DNA of 64,000 nucleotides, taken from assembly GCA_947499735.1 (NCBI GenBank), contig CANMPP010000002.1, positions 496,001-560,000 of the forward strand, written 5' to 3'. The stretch comes from an uncultured Pelagimonas sp. GTDB lineage: Bacteria; Pseudomonadota; Alphaproteobacteria; Rhodobacterales; Rhodobacteraceae. Of the stretch, positions 38,641-48,347 are shown piece after piece. Each line of letters opens with the position of its first letter. The stretch's first letter is position 1. A program made the position numbers and the translations under genes. Below the pieces are notes generated by a model, which saw nothing but the letters and a program-made list of their open reading frames with translations, did no database searches and was not told where the DNA came from.

Positions 38641-39177
38641 ATGATCAAATCTGCGATTAAGGCGCTGCTTGTTGGCACGTTTATGACGGCCAGCGCGGCA
38701 CATGCGGAAAATGTTGAGATCTATTTGATTGATATGTTGGACAATACGCAGAACGGTTATTGCATCGATATTGCAAAGGGTCGTGAAGAAGCTGCAAATC
38801 CAGATGATGGTTTGCAGGGCCACACCTGCTACAGCCCGGGTGGCGCTTTGGGCTATGACCAGACATTTGACACAGAAAAATTCGCTGATGGCTTGCTCTA
38901 TATGGTGAATTTCGACGTGTGCACCCAGATCACATCCACGGATGCGGGCAGCGCGTTGGAATTGGCGTCTTGTGACAGTGGCGAAGATCAGAGCTTTGTC
39001 TTCTCTGGTGAAGGCACGATCACACCGGCATCTGCACCTGATATGTGTCTGACAGTTGCTGAAGACACACGTTCAGGCCGCAGTGATGCGAACCAGATCA
39101 AGGTGCTGTCTTTGGAAACCTGTGATGATGCGAAAACGGCCTATCAATCTTGGGCTGTTCGAACCGCAGATTACTGA
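38641..39177 (+). CDS. Exported protein with ricin-B-like beta-trefoil features
   Basis: 178 residues. Signal peptide about 1-22 (cleavage at AHAE). The mature part carries six Cys in pairs and repeated segments of the form Cys-Leu/Ile...Gln-x-Phe/Trp: YCIDIAKG, VCTQITSTD with DQSFVFSGEGTI, then MCLTVAEDTRSG and TAYQSWAV. This spacing resembles the QxW repeats of ricin-B-type lectins, so carbohydrate binding is possible but not shown. Monocistronic, with a strong terminator. Confidence 0.65.
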   Translation: MIKSAIKALLVGTFMTASAAHAENVEIYLIDMLDNTQNGYCIDIAKGREEAANPDDGLQGHTCYSPGGALGYDQTFDTEKFADGLLYMVNFDVCTQITSTDAGSALELASCDSGEDQSFVFSGEGTITPASAPDMCLTVAEDTRSGRSDANQIKVLSLETCDDAKTAYQSWAVRTADY

Positions 39178-39208
39178 CGTCTTCTGTCTTAAAGAAACTG
39201 GTACTTCA

Positions 39209-39240
39209 AAAGGCCGCGCTATTTGCGCGGCCTTTCTTGT
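39209..39240. terminator. Bidirectional terminator downstream of 38641 gene and acsA
   Basis: AAAGGCCGCGC (39209-39219), loop TATTT, GCGCGGCCTTT (39225-39235): perfect 11-bp stem with T-rich flanks on both strands, between convergent genes. Confidence 0.92.
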
Positions 39241-39246
39241 TTCCGA

Positions 39247-41187
39247 TTAGGTCATCTTGTTGGCGATTAGGTCATCAACGACGCTGGGGTCGGCCAGCGT
39301 TGATGTATCGCCCAAAGATCCAGTGTCGTTTTCAGCAATCTTACGCAGGATACGGCGCATGATTTTCCCGGATCTCGTTTTGGGCAAACCCGGTGCCCAT
39401 TGGATATGATCCGGGGAGGCAATTGGCCCGATTTCTTTACGCACCCAAGTCCGCAATTCTGCGCGTAGATCGTCTGAGGGAACCTGATCATTCATCAACG
39501 TGACATAGCAATAAATGCCTTGTCCTTTGATGGCATGGGGGAACCCGACGACGGCTGCCTCTGCGACCTTGCCATGCGCGACAAGTGCGCTTTCGACCTC
39601 GGCTGTGCCCATGCGGTGACCTGACACGTTGATAACATCATCAACACGGCCTGTGATCCAATAATCGCCATCTTCGTCGCGCCGGCATCCATCACCGGTG
39701 AAATAATAACCTTTGTAGTCGGCGAAATAGGTTTTTTCGAACCGTTCATGATCGCCCCAGACGGTGCGCATCTGGCCGGGCCAACTGTCCTTGATGGCCA
39801 AAACACCCTCGATGCCATTGCCTTCGATTTCCGCGCCGCTGGTTGGATCCAGCACAACGGGCTGCACGCCAAAGAAGGGTTTCATTGCAGCGCCCGGTTT
39901 GGTCGCATGGGCACCGGGCAGGGGCGTCATCATGTGGCCGCCGGTTTCTGTCTGCCACCAGGTATCAATGATCGGGCAGCGGGTTTTGCCGACGACTTCG
40001 TGATACCAATTCCATGCTTCGGGATTGATCGGTTCGCCCACTGTGCCCAACAGTTTGAGACTGGACAGATCGCATTTCGTGACGAATTCATCGCCTTGCC
40101 CCATCAAGGCGCGGATGGCGGTGGGCGCGGTATAGAATTGCGTGACCTGATATTTCTCGCAAATCTGCCAAAAGCGGGATGCGTCGGGATAGGTGGGCAC
40201 GCCTTCAAACATCACGGTGGTACCGCCGTTCGAAAGCGGGCCGTAAATGATATAAGTGTGCCCGGTAACCCAGCCCACATCGGCAGAGCACCACCAGATG
40301 TCTTCGTCATGATAATCAAAGGTCAGCTCGTGGGTCAGATTGGCATAGGTCAGATATCCACCCGTGGAATGAACAACCCCTTTCGGTTTGCCGGTCGATC
40401 CTGACGTATACAGGATAAACAAAGGGTCTTCGGCATTCATTGGGCGCGGCGGGCAATCCGGCGCAACCTGGGCCATCATTGCTTTTACGTCCACATCGCG
40501 ATCATCAATCCATGTGGTTTGATCACCGGTATGTTTGACGACAAGGCAACGCACTTTGTCCGAACAATGCAGCAAGGCCGCATCAGTGTTAGATTTAAGC
40601 GCTGTGCGTTTGCCCCCACGAGGGGCGGTATCGGCCGTGATCACCAGTTTCGCACCACTATCATTGATCCTGTTGGCCAGCGCGTCAGGCGAAAAGCCTG
40701 CAAACACAACGGAATGGATCGCGCCAATCCGGGCGCAGGCCAGCATGGCATAGGCGGCTTCTGGGATCATGGGCAGATAGATTACCACGCGATCCCCGCG
40801 CATCACACCTTGAGACAGCAGAACATTGGCCATGCGGCACGTGTTTTCGTACAACTGGCGATAGGTGATATACTGGGCGGGGTCGCCGGGTTCATCTGGT
40901 TCCCAAATGATCGCAGTTTGGTTTGCGCGGGTTGCGAGATGGCGGTCAATGCAATTGGCTGCAACATTCAGTTCGCCATCGGTGAACCAGTTGATGTTAA
41001 CACGCCCAAATTTGAAATTGGTCTCTTTGATCTTTGTGGGTGCTTTGATCCATTCCAAACGCCGGGCCTGTTCGGCCCAAAATCCCTCAGGGTCGTTGAC
41101 GGATCGTGCGTACATTTCATCGTAAATGGCTTCGTCTACATGCGCGGCTGCGGCGTAATCGGCTGGTGGGGCAAATGTTTTTGTCAT
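39247..41187 (-). CDS. acsA: Acetyl-coenzyme A synthetase
   Basis: Activates acetate to acetyl-CoA via acetyl-AMP. 646 residues: ACS N-terminal domain, core motif [19 protein letters not shown], adenylation motifs WWQTETGG and [20 protein letters not shown], and C-terminal [12 protein letters not shown] with the acetylation-controlled Lys608. The length and the Trp in WWQTETGG fit a true acetate enzyme better than propionyl or longer acyl ligases. It lies downstream of the ABC transporter on the same strand, separated by a hairpin. Confidence 0.96.
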   Translation of the reverse strand: MTKTFAPPADYAAAAHVDEAIYDEMYARSVNDPEGFWAEQARRLEWIKAPTKIKETNFKFGRVNINWFTDGELNVAANCIDRHLATRANQTAIIWEPDEPGDPAQYITYRQLYENTCRMANVLLSQGVMRGDRVVIYLPMIPEAAYAMLACARIGAIHSVVFAGFSPDALANRINDSGAKLVITADTAPRGGKRTALKSNTDAALLHCSDKVRCLVVKHTGDQTTWIDDRDVDVKAMMAQVAPDCPPRPMNAEDPLFILYTSGSTGKPKGVVHSTGGYLTYANLTHELTFDYHDEDIWWCSADVGWVTGHTYIIYGPLSNGGTTVMFEGVPTYPDASRFWQICEKYQVTQFYTAPTAIRALMGQGDEFVTKCDLSSLKLLGTVGEPINPEAWNWYHEVVGKTRCPIIDTWWQTETGGHMMTPLPGAHATKPGAAMKPFFGVQPVVLDPTSGAEIEGNGIEGVLAIKDSWPGQMRTVWGDHERFEKTYFADYKGYYFTGDGCRRDEDGDYWITGRVDDVINVSGHRMGTAEVESALVAHGKVAEAAVVGFPHAIKGQGIYCYVTLMNDQVPSDDLRAELRTWVRKEIGPIASPDHIQWAPGLPKTRSGKIMRRILRKIAENDTGSLGDTSTLADPSVVDDLIANKMT

Positions 41188-41220
41188 GAGGATCCTCCCT
41201 TGATCCCTGTGAATCTCAAG

Positions 41221-41229
41221 CTTGCAAAG
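41221..41229. promoter_or_regulatory. CTTGCAAAG motif upstream of acsA
   Basis: CTTGCAAAG lies 34 bp upstream of the acsA ATG and closely resembles the TTTGCAAA core bound by RamB/PccR-type regulators. An ScfR/RamB-type gene is in the same locus. A single 9-bp site is weak evidence. Confidence 0.35.
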
Positions 41230-41230
41230 G

Positions 41231-41260
41231 GAATGGCATCATCTCCTCTTGATGCCATTC
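41231..41260 (-). other. Perfect 11-bp hairpin between livF and acsA
   Basis: GAATGGCATCA (41231-41241), 8-nt loop, TGATGCCATTC (41250-41260). It lies 27 bp after the livF stop and 43 bp before the acsA ATG, with no T-run. It could partly terminate the transporter transcript, protect an mRNA end or act in the acsA leader. Confidence 0.65.
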
Positions 41261-41287
41261 GCGAGCTATATGTGATCTCTGGTGCGT

Positions 41288-42043
41288 CTAAATTGCCAGA
41301 TATTCAGCGCGGAGTTCGGCGTTATCCAAAACTTCTTGGGCAGACCCGTCGAACACCACAGTGCCAGTATCTAGGATAATAGCACGATCCGCCAGCTTTA
41401 GCGCGCGTACAGCGTTTTGTTCGACCAAAATCGTTGTGATCCCCTGCTCTTTGATGTGCAAAAGCGTCTTTTCAATTTCATCAACGATGACCGGCGCAAG
41501 ACCTTCATAAGGTTCATCCAGCAGCAGAACTTTGATGTCACGCGATAGGGCACGGGCGATTGCTAACATCTGTTGCTCGCCACCTGATAGGGTGACGCCC
41601 TCTTGATTGCGACGTTCTCCAAGGCGTGGGAACAATTCATAGAGACGTTCAATGGGCCACCCGGCTGGGGGGGCGATTTGGGCGAGTTTCAGGTTTTCTT
41701 CCACCGTTAGGCCGGGAATAATCCGGCGATCTTCCGGCACCAAGGTCAGCCCCAATTGCGCGGCCTGAAAGGACGACATTTTGTGTAAGGGCTGCTGGTC
41801 TAGCCAAACCTCGCCATGGTTTAGCTGCGGGTCATCCAATCGCGATATGGCGCGCAAGGTTGTGGTTTTTCCAGCACCATTGCGACCCAAAAGGGCCAGG
41901 ATTTCGCCTTCATGCACGTCAAAGGAAATACCCTGCACAATGTAGCTTTCGCCATAATAGGCATGCATATCCTGAATGCTTAGGAAAGCAGGGGGCGAGG
42001 CAGAAAAGGTTTTGCCTTTTGTAAGATCAACTTGTGTGTTCAT
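41288..42043 (-). CDS. livF: HAAT-family ABC transporter ATPase, LivF-like
   Basis: Second ATPase of a branched-chain amino acid / amide type importer. 251 residues: Walker A GRNGAGKTTTL, signature LSGGEQQMLAIARAL, Walker B LLLDEPYEGLAP, and the short C-terminus of LivF. The name reflects family only; the substrate is inferred from context (acsA next to it). Position: after livG by 12 bp. Confidence 0.9.
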   Translation of the reverse strand: MNTQVDLTKGKTFSASPPAFLSIQDMHAYYGESYIVQGISFDVHEGEILALLGRNGAGKTTTLRAISRLDDPQLNHGEVWLDQQPLHKMSSFQAAQLGLTLVPEDRRIIPGLTVEENLKLAQIAPPAGWPIERLYELFPRLGERRNQEGVTLSGGEQQMLAIARALSRDIKVLLLDEPYEGLAPVIVDEIEKTLLHIKEQGITTILVEQNAVRALKLADRAIILDTGTVVFDGSAQEVLDNAELRAEYLAI

Positions 42044-42055
42044 AATCCTGCTCCC

Positions 42056-42811
42056 TTATGCCGTTTCGCCCAGATAGGCTTCTTTCACCTTAGGGTGGCC
42101 CTTGATGTTATCGGGGGTGTCTTCAACAAGCGGAGTGCCCTGAGCCAGAACCGTGATCCGATCGGCCAAGGAAAACACCACATGCATATCGTGTTCGATG
42201 ATGGCGATGGTGATGTCGCGCTTATCCCGGATTTCTTTCAACAAATCGATGGTGTTGTTCGTATCCGCCCGCGCCATTCCAGCTGTGGGTTCATCCAATA
42301 GCAGCAGTTTCGGATCTTGGATAAGGCACATTGCCATTTCCAAGCGCCGCTTGTCGCCCCGCGACATCGAAGCCGCATTCATATTGCGCTTGTCGAGCAT
42401 ATTGACCTCATCCAGCATCTCTTCAGCCCGCGTGGTCAGGTCCTTTTCCGAGGACACGCTGCTATACGCATGCAAACGATAGGCACCGTCCCGATGGGCC
42501 AACAGTGGGATCAGCATGTTTTCCATGACAGTCAGATCGCCGAAAATCTCGGGTGTCTGGAAAACACGCGAAATCCCAAGCTGGTTGATTTCATGTGGTT
42601 TGCGCCCCAGAACAGATGCCCCGTTGAACAAAACAGATCCGCTATCTGGGATCAGTTTCCCCACAAGGCAGTTGAGAAGCGTGGATTTTCCGGCTCCATT
42701 CGGGCCGATGATGGCATGCACGGAATTGTCCTTGACCGACAGGTTGACGTCGGACAGGGCTTTCAATCCGCCGAACCGTTTCCCCACATCTTTGACATCT
42801 AATAGTCCCAT
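42056..42811 (-). CDS. livG: HAAT-family ABC transporter ATPase, LivG-like
   Basis: First ATPase of the importer. About 251 residues: GPNGAGKSTLLNCLVG, SRGDKRRLEMAMCL in place of the usual LSxGxQ signature, LLLDEPTAGMARADT, and the LivG-specific C-terminal HPKVKEAYLGE. The modified signature motif (SRGDKRR) is common in the urea/amide subgroup. ATG 42811 is preceded by AAGGAG at 6 bp spacing. Confidence 0.9.
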   Translation of the reverse strand: MGLLDVKDVGKRFGGLKALSDVNLSVKDNSVHAIIGPNGAGKSTLLNCLVGKLIPDSGSVLFNGASVLGRKPHEINQLGISRVFQTPEIFGDLTVMENMLIPLLAHRDGAYRLHAYSSVSSEKDLTTRAEEMLDEVNMLDKRNMNAASMSRGDKRRLEMAMCLIQDPKLLLLDEPTAGMARADTNNTIDLLKEIRDKRDITIAIIEHDMHVVFSLADRITVLAQGTPLVEDTPDNIKGHPKVKEAYLGETA

Positions 42812-42821
42812 GATTTTCTCC

Positions 42822-44024
42822 TTATTCGGCAGGGGTGGGGTTTGGTTCTGCATCAGAGCTGGCTTTGCGGCGACCGGTCAGCAGGCGTCCGAGACGCTGA
42901 CCGCCTTCAACCAGACCACCGGGCAGGAATGTCACCACCAACATGAACAACAGGCCAAGCGTCAGGTGCCAACCTTTGCCAACAAATGGATGGACCAGAT
43001 CAACCATCAGGTTTTCCAACCCATCGGGCAGGAATGAAAACCAGCTGTGAAGAACGCCGTCATTGATTTTGGAGAAGATGTTCTCAAAATATTTGATGAA
43101 ACCTGCGCCCAAGACCGGACCGATCAGTGTGCCGGCACCGCCAAGAATGGTCATCAAAACGACTTCACCCGACGCGGTCCATTGCATCCGCTCGGCACCT
43201 GCAAGCGGATCCATCGCGCTAAGCAATCCACCAGCAAGACCAGCATACATGCCCGAAATCACAAAGGCGGCAAGGGTGTAGGGTTTCGGGTTGAGACCTG
43301 TATAGGTCATGCGCTGTTGGTTGGATTTAACCGCACGCAGCATCATACCAAAGGGGGACCGGAACAGGCGGATCGACAGGTAAAACGCGACGATCAGAAC
43401 GACAGCACAGACATAGTAGCCAAAGTTAAACTGAAAATCCCAACCGCCAATATTCAACTGATGGGTGGCGCGCATGGGAATACCAAACAGATGTGGCAGA
43501 TCCGGCAGGCGATCACTGTGGAACCATTGTGGATCATCTGAATAGACCTGTAGGCCGGTTTCGCCGTTTGTCAGGTTGAATTTTGGGTTGGACAGCACCG
43601 AATAAGCCAGTGCAAAGCTCATCTGTGCAAAGGCCAGTGTCAGGATCGAAAAGTAGATGCCAGACCGGCGCAGACTGACATAGCCGATCAGTGCTGAAAA
43701 CAGGCCAGCGACGATCACGGACAGAACGATGCCCGGTAGGATGTTATAACCCAACAGCTTAAACATCCAAACGCAGGCGTAAGATCCGACGCCCAAGAAT
43801 GCGGCATGACCAAAGCTAAGATAACCAGTTAATCCAAAGAGAATGTTGAACCCAATCGCGAAAATCCCAAATATCACAAAGCGTTGCATAAGGTCTGGAT
43901 AGCCTGCGTTGAACTGGGCCATCGCGCTTTCTGTTGGGAACGGATTTAGGATGATGGGCGCAAAAAGGGTCAGCGCAAGAACCACGCACATCAGGCGCAA
44001 ATCGGAACGGGAAAGACCGAACAT
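42822..44024 (-). CDS. livM: HAAT-family ABC transporter permease, LivM-like
   Basis: Inner-membrane permease. 400 residues with about ten TM segments and the family motifs [39 protein letters not shown]. The C-terminal tail is short and basic ([14 protein letters not shown]). Between livH (3 bp) and livG (10 bp). Confidence 0.9.
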   Translation of the reverse strand: MFGLSRSDLRLMCVVLALTLFAPIILNPFPTESAMAQFNAGYPDLMQRFVIFGIFAIGFNILFGLTGYLSFGHAAFLGVGSYACVWMFKLLGYNILPGIVLSVIVAGLFSALIGYVSLRRSGIYFSILTLAFAQMSFALAYSVLSNPKFNLTNGETGLQVYSDDPQWFHSDRLPDLPHLFGIPMRATHQLNIGGWDFQFNFGYYVCAVVLIVAFYLSIRLFRSPFGMMLRAVKSNQQRMTYTGLNPKPYTLAAFVISGMYAGLAGGLLSAMDPLAGAERMQWTASGEVVLMTILGGAGTLIGPVLGAGFIKYFENIFSKINDGVLHSWFSFLPDGLENLMVDLVHPFVGKGWHLTLGLLFMLVVTFLPGGLVEGGQRLGRLLTGRRKASSDAEPNPTPAE

Positions 44025-44027
44025 AAG

Positions 44028-45050
44028 TTATTCCTCCATCACGCCTTTACGTCCCATCAGACCGCGGGGGCGGGTCATTAGAACGATAATGGCGACAAGG
44101 TAGATGATAATTTGGTTGATGCCGGGCAGGGTTGTTGTGGCCCAAGTGGTTGAGGCGAAACTTTCCAGAATGCCCAACAGGAAACCGGCCAGAACTGCAC
44201 CGGGCAAGCTGCCCATGCCGCCGACAACGACCACGACAAAGCTAAGCACCAGAAAATCCATACCCATGTGATAGTTGGGTGGATTGATGGGGCCATACAT
44301 CACGCCTGCCAGCCCCGCGACGGCGGCCGCAAGGCCAAACATGATGGAAAAGCGTTTGTCGATATTGATCCCCAATAGACCAACGGTTTCGCGATCTGCC
44401 ATGCCAGCCCGAACGACCATCCCGAATGTCGTGAATTGCAGGAACGCGAATACGGCAAAAATGGTGACCACAGCGAAAAGGAAATAGAACACGCGCCAGA
44501 TCGGATAGGGTAGGGACAGGCCCAACCATGTGCCAAGATCAAACACCCCCTTTAGCGCATCAGGTGCTGGGGTCTGGATCGGGTTTGCACCGAAGAAGTA
44601 CTTGATGACTTCTTGCAAAACGATCGCAAGGCCAAAGGTCACAAGGATCTGATCTGCATGCGGGCGTTTGTAGAAATGCCGGATAAGGCCGCGCTCCATA
44701 ATCAGCCCGATGGCAATCATGACCGGGATAGCGATGATCAGCGACAAAGGCACGGACCAGTCAATGATCGCACCACCTAGCTCTGGTCCAAACCAGCTTT
44801 CCAGATAGGGTGTTTTGACTTTCAGCGGATTGCCAAGAAAGTCGGTTTTTGTTGGGTCAACGGTTTCAAAGGAAATCGAAAACAGCTTGTTCAGAGTGAC
44901 GGCACAGAACGCACCGATCATGAAAAGCGCACCATGCGCAAAGTTCACAACGCCAAGCGTGCCGAAGATAAGTGTCAGGCCCAAAGCGATCAGCGCATAG
45001 GCCGATCCTTTGTCCAATCCATTTAGGATCTGAAGGATAAAGGCGTCCAT
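44028..45050 (-). CDS. livH: HAAT-family ABC transporter permease, LivH-like
   Basis: Inner-membrane permease. 340 residues with about eight TM segments, LGLTLIFGTLGVVNFAHGAL near the start and VVVVGGMGSLPGAVLAGFLLG near residue 275. I chose ATG 45050, where family homology begins. An 118-bp gap with a strong hairpin separates it from the binding-protein gene. Confidence 0.9.
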   Translation of the reverse strand: MDAFILQILNGLDKGSAYALIALGLTLIFGTLGVVNFAHGALFMIGAFCAVTLNKLFSISFETVDPTKTDFLGNPLKVKTPYLESWFGPELGGAIIDWSVPLSLIIAIPVMIAIGLIMERGLIRHFYKRPHADQILVTFGLAIVLQEVIKYFFGANPIQTPAPDALKGVFDLGTWLGLSLPYPIWRVFYFLFAVVTIFAVFAFLQFTTFGMVVRAGMADRETVGLLGINIDKRFSIMFGLAAAVAGLAGVMYGPINPPNYHMGMDFLVLSFVVVVVGGMGSLPGAVLAGFLLGILESFASTTWATTTLPGINQIIIYLVAIIVLMTRPRGLMGRKGVMEE

Positions 45051-45123
45051 AGGTCCACCATATGTAGAGGTAAATTTGGCGTCACGGGTCCACAAGACCC
45101 GAGTACACAACCGAAAATGAGAC

Positions 45124-45154
45124 GGTGTGGGAGGCGGATTATGCCGCCCACACC
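45124..45154 (-). other. Stable intercistronic hairpin between livJ and livH
   Basis: GGTGTGGG (45124-45131) pairs with CCCACACC (45147-45154), with a further GGC/GCC inside after one mismatch. It lies 15 bp after the livJ stop with no T-run. Such elements often protect the upstream mRNA, raising binding-protein over permease levels; that role is inference. Confidence 0.7.
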
Positions 45155-45168
45155 GGCGGCGCGTTAGG

Positions 45169-46515
45169 TTACGCGCCTGTGCTGCATGTACCGAGCGATC
45201 CGCCCGCAAACATTGGGTGGTCTACCGCATATTCCACCTGTGCCCGTGGGGTGACTTCAACGATTTCCAGCAGGTCAAATTCTGATGTCGGGTTTTCTTT
45301 ACCCTTCATAACCAGAACGTCTTTGAAACACTGGTGATCTTCGGCACGATACAATGTTGGACCATTGCCCAGACCATCGAATTCAAAGCCTTCTAGGGCT
45401 TCTGCAACCGCACAAGGGTTAAAGCTGCCTGCGCGTTCAACCGCATCTGCATAAAGCATGGTCTGAACATAGCATGTGTGTGCGGCTTGGCTGGGCGGGA
45501 AGCCGTATTTCGTGCCAAATGAACGAACAAACGCTTTTGACCCTTCATCCGTTAGCGACCAATGCCAATTGGTGGATCCGAAAATACCTTTGGCATTTTC
45601 CCCGGCACCGCGTGCCATCAAGCGGGAATAAAGCGGCACAACAATTTCGAAGTCTTTATTGTTGATCACTTTATCACGCAGACCAAACTGAACCGCGTTT
45701 GTCAGCGAATTCACCATATTGCCGCCATAGTGGTTCAGAACCAAAACATCCGCGCCTGAATTCAACACAGGTGCGATATAGGATGAAAAGTCTGTCGCTG
45801 CCAAAGGCGTCAAAACGTTGTTGACTGTGTTCCAACCCATAGCTTCGGTTGCAGCCGCGATGCTTTCTTGCTGCGTCCAACCCCATGTGTAATCGGCCGT
45901 TAGGTGATAGGCGTTGCGGTCAGATCCGTATGCGTTTTTCAAAACGGGGGCCAACGCGGCACCGGACATATAGCCGTTAAAGAAATGGCGGAAGCCGTTT
46001 GCTTTTTTGTCTTTACCGGTCGTGTCATTGGAATGCGTCAGGCCAGACATAAAGATCACGCCTGCCTCTTGGCATAGGCCCTGTACGGCGATGGCAACGC
46101 CCGAGCTGGAACCGCCCGAAATCATCACAGCACCGTCTTTTTCGATCATGGATTTGGCGGATGCACGGGCAGCGTCAGATTTCGTTTGGGTGTCGCCGGT
46201 CACATATTTGACCTCTTTGCCCAGAATTCCGCTGCCTTTAAGAGCTTTGGAGCTGAACGTGTTCATCATACCAGCGTCACCGCCGCCATTGAGGTGTTCA
46301 ACCGCCAATTCAAAGGCGCGCAATTCGTCAGCCCCTTCGTCGGCATAGGGGCCTGTTTGGGGCACGTTAAAGCCCAATGTTACCGTGGATCCCGTCGGCT
46401 CATTGGTGAATGCAGCGGCCGAGGAAGCGGTGAAGATCATAGGTGTGGCTAGGCCAGCACTGCCAATCATACCGGTTTTCACGACGTTACGGCGCGTCAG
46501 ATTGTTCTTAGACAT
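45169..46515 (-). CDS. Tat-exported ABC transporter substrate-binding protein (HAAT family)
   Basis: Periplasmic binding protein, Leu/Ile/Val-binding fold (type I). 448 residues. The signal is a twin-arginine type (LTRRNVVKTG, then a mildly hydrophobic stretch, cleavage near SSAAAF). The mature start TGSTVTLGFNVPQTGPYADEGADE is typical. It is closer in appearance to the amide/urea group than to LivJ. GGGAGG before ATG 46515. First gene of the transporter. The acsA link suggests a ligand that yields acetyl-CoA, but the substrate is not known. Confidence 0.88.
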   Translation of the reverse strand: MSKNNLTRRNVVKTGMIGSAGLATPMIFTASSAAAFTNEPTGSTVTLGFNVPQTGPYADEGADELRAFELAVEHLNGGGDAGMMNTFSSKALKGSGILGKEVKYVTGDTQTKSDAARASAKSMIEKDGAVMISGGSSSGVAIAVQGLCQEAGVIFMSGLTHSNDTTGKDKKANGFRHFFNGYMSGAALAPVLKNAYGSDRNAYHLTADYTWGWTQQESIAAATEAMGWNTVNNVLTPLAATDFSSYIAPVLNSGADVLVLNHYGGNMVNSLTNAVQFGLRDKVINNKDFEIVVPLYSRLMARGAGENAKGIFGSTNWHWSLTDEGSKAFVRSFGTKYGFPPSQAAHTCYVQTMLYADAVERAGSFNPCAVAEALEGFEFDGLGNGPTLYRAEDHQCFKDVLVMKGKENPTSEFDLLEIVEVTPRAQVEYAVDHPMFAGGSLGTCSTGA

Positions 46516-46836
46516 AAAGTCCTCCCATTGATGTCGCGGTGCCGCTGGCCCTAAACTGATTGCAGGTTTGGGTTTTGGGTGCACGGTGCCGGGGCTCCTC
46601 TTCCCGAATGGCGATGTGCACGCGGAACTCGCGTAAGATGAGTATCGGAGGTGAAATGTCTTTCTTGCAACCTATTGTTTGGGCGAGAAAATTGTTTTGT
46701 CAAAAAATGTAAACCTTAACACAGAATATGTTATGGTCTTTACGTTGCACTGCAGAGGGACAGGAGATGCAGGTGCAGAAAGCCGTTGAATGCAATCGAT
46801 AAATTGCATGCACGGTGGTAAAGATAAGGGGGGAGA
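46516..46836. promoter_or_regulatory. Divergent transporter/scfR promoter region
   Basis: 321 bp without a gene. Two sites recall the RamB/ScfR-type TTGCAA core: CTTGCAA at 46664-46670 and the dyad ATGCAAT (46790-46796), 6-nt spacer, ATTGCAT (46803-46809) that ends 27 bp before the scfR ATG. TTGCAA is a 6-mer expected about 16 times in a window of this size by chance, so only the dyad carries weight. Confidence 0.5.
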
Positions 46837-48201
46837 ATGGGCGTCGACACGGGACTGCGCATACGCCAGAGGCGTGAATATTTGGGAATGAAGCAGGCAG
46901 AGCTGGCCCGGGTGGCCGGTGTTTCAGCATCTTATTTGAATTTGATTGAACATGGCCGTCGCAGAATCGGCGGCAAATTACTGCTTTCCATCGCGGGTGC
47001 ATTGGAAACAGAGCCGGTCAGTTTGACCGAAGGCGAAGACCCGGTTTTATTGGCGGAATTGCGGGCCGCCGCGCGAGAGAATGGCGATACGGGTGCTTTG
47101 GTTCCAGAAGACCCAGAAGTGCTGCTGCAACATTCTCCTGATTGGGCCAAACTGATCTTGGCGCAGCAAGCGCGCATTTCAGCGCTGCAAAAAATGGTAA
47201 CGGTTCTAAACAACCGTGCCCGGCATGATCCCAAGCTTGCGGAGTCTTTGCATGAAATGTTGTCGACCGTGACGGCCATTCGCTCGGCTGCATCCATTTT
47301 GGCGCAGCCCAAGGATGTCAGCCCGGAGTGGCAGGGGCGGTTTTCGCGAAACATTTTGGAAGATTCACGGCGCCTCGCCGAGGCCAGCCGCGGTCTGGCC
47401 TCTTATTTAGAGATCGGCACCGAGGATGGGTCTGAAGCTGCCAAAGCGCCAGAAGATGAATTGGCAGAGTTTCAAAAACATCGCGCGCATCACGTGGCAG
47501 AGCTTGAGGCCCAAACCGTATCCGGCGATGACAGTTCTAATATCGTTTCCGCCATTTTGACGGAATCCAACCTATCTGAACATGGGAAAACGCTGCTTGA
47601 AAGCTGGCTGAATTCCTATGCCAAAGATGTATCTATCCTGTCACTTTCAGATTTGGCTGATGCGCTGATGCAGGACGGGCCTGATCCATTTGTGATTGCA
47701 AATCGTTTGGGCCTTGCCCCGGATTTGGTGATGCGCCGTATGGCCAATTTGCCCGCAGATATTGCACATAGCGGTGGGGCAATCGGGTTGATCATTTGTG
47801 ACGCATCTGGGGCTTTGATCTACCAAAAACCTCTGCCTGAATTGGCATTTTCGAACTCGCACCTGTCGGCAGGTCCTCCTTGCCCGCGGTTGCCCTTGTT
47901 CAAAGCGCTGATTCAACCGCTTAGCGCCATTCGAACCATTGCCTCGGTGCCGGGGGTTACAGGGGACTTGATTTGCGATGCAATTGCCCTGCCCAACAGT
48001 CCATCCTTTTTGCCCGGACAAGTCACCCAGCTTAGGGCGCATATGTTGGTGCGCCGCGCTGGGCCATCTTTGCAAGAGGCCACAAACCAACATCGCGAAC
48101 CGATAGGGATAACCTGCCGAATTTGTCCACGCCAGAACTGTGATCAGCGGCGCGTTCCATCCCTGTTGGCCGAGCCACAGGCCTTGGAAAACATCAAATA
48201 G
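46837..48201 (+). CDS. Short-chain fatty acyl-CoA regulator, ScfR/RamB family
   Basis: DNA-binding regulator of acetate/propionate genes. 454 residues: N-terminal Xre-type HTH (about 9-62: RIRQRREYLGMKQAELARVAGVSAS-type motif), a long central helical domain, and a C-terminal DUF2083-like domain with the Cys cluster CRICPRQNCDQRR that marks the family. Known relatives are RamB of corynebacteria and PccR/MccR of Rhodobacter, which respond to acyl-CoA. Divergent from the transporter-acsA genes, which are its likely targets (inference). Confidence 0.85.
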   Translation: MGVDTGLRIRQRREYLGMKQAELARVAGVSASYLNLIEHGRRRIGGKLLLSIAGALETEPVSLTEGEDPVLLAELRAAARENGDTGALVPEDPEVLLQHSPDWAKLILAQQARISALQKMVTVLNNRARHDPKLAESLHEMLSTVTAIRSAASILAQPKDVSPEWQGRFSRNILEDSRRLAEASRGLASYLEIGTEDGSEAAKAPEDELAEFQKHRAHHVAELEAQTVSGDDSSNIVSAILTESNLSEHGKTLLESWLNSYAKDVSILSLSDLADALMQDGPDPFVIANRLGLAPDLVMRRMANLPADIAHSGGAIGLIICDASGALIYQKPLPELAFSNSHLSAGPPCPRLPLFKALIQPLSAIRTIASVPGVTGDLICDAIALPNSPSFLPGQVTQLRAHMLVRRAGPSLQEATNQHREPIGITCRICPRQNCDQRRVPSLLAEPQALENIK

Positions 48202-48347
48202 AGGTCTCTGCTCATCGGTTAGTTGTTTCGTTTTCTCAGATGCTTCTTTGACAGAATAGTATTTAGTCCCTACGGTTCTTGCCAACCAACGGATGTAGGG
48301 CCGGGCGTTGGTGTTGGGAGGAGGCGGCCCTAGTGACGGGAGACGTC

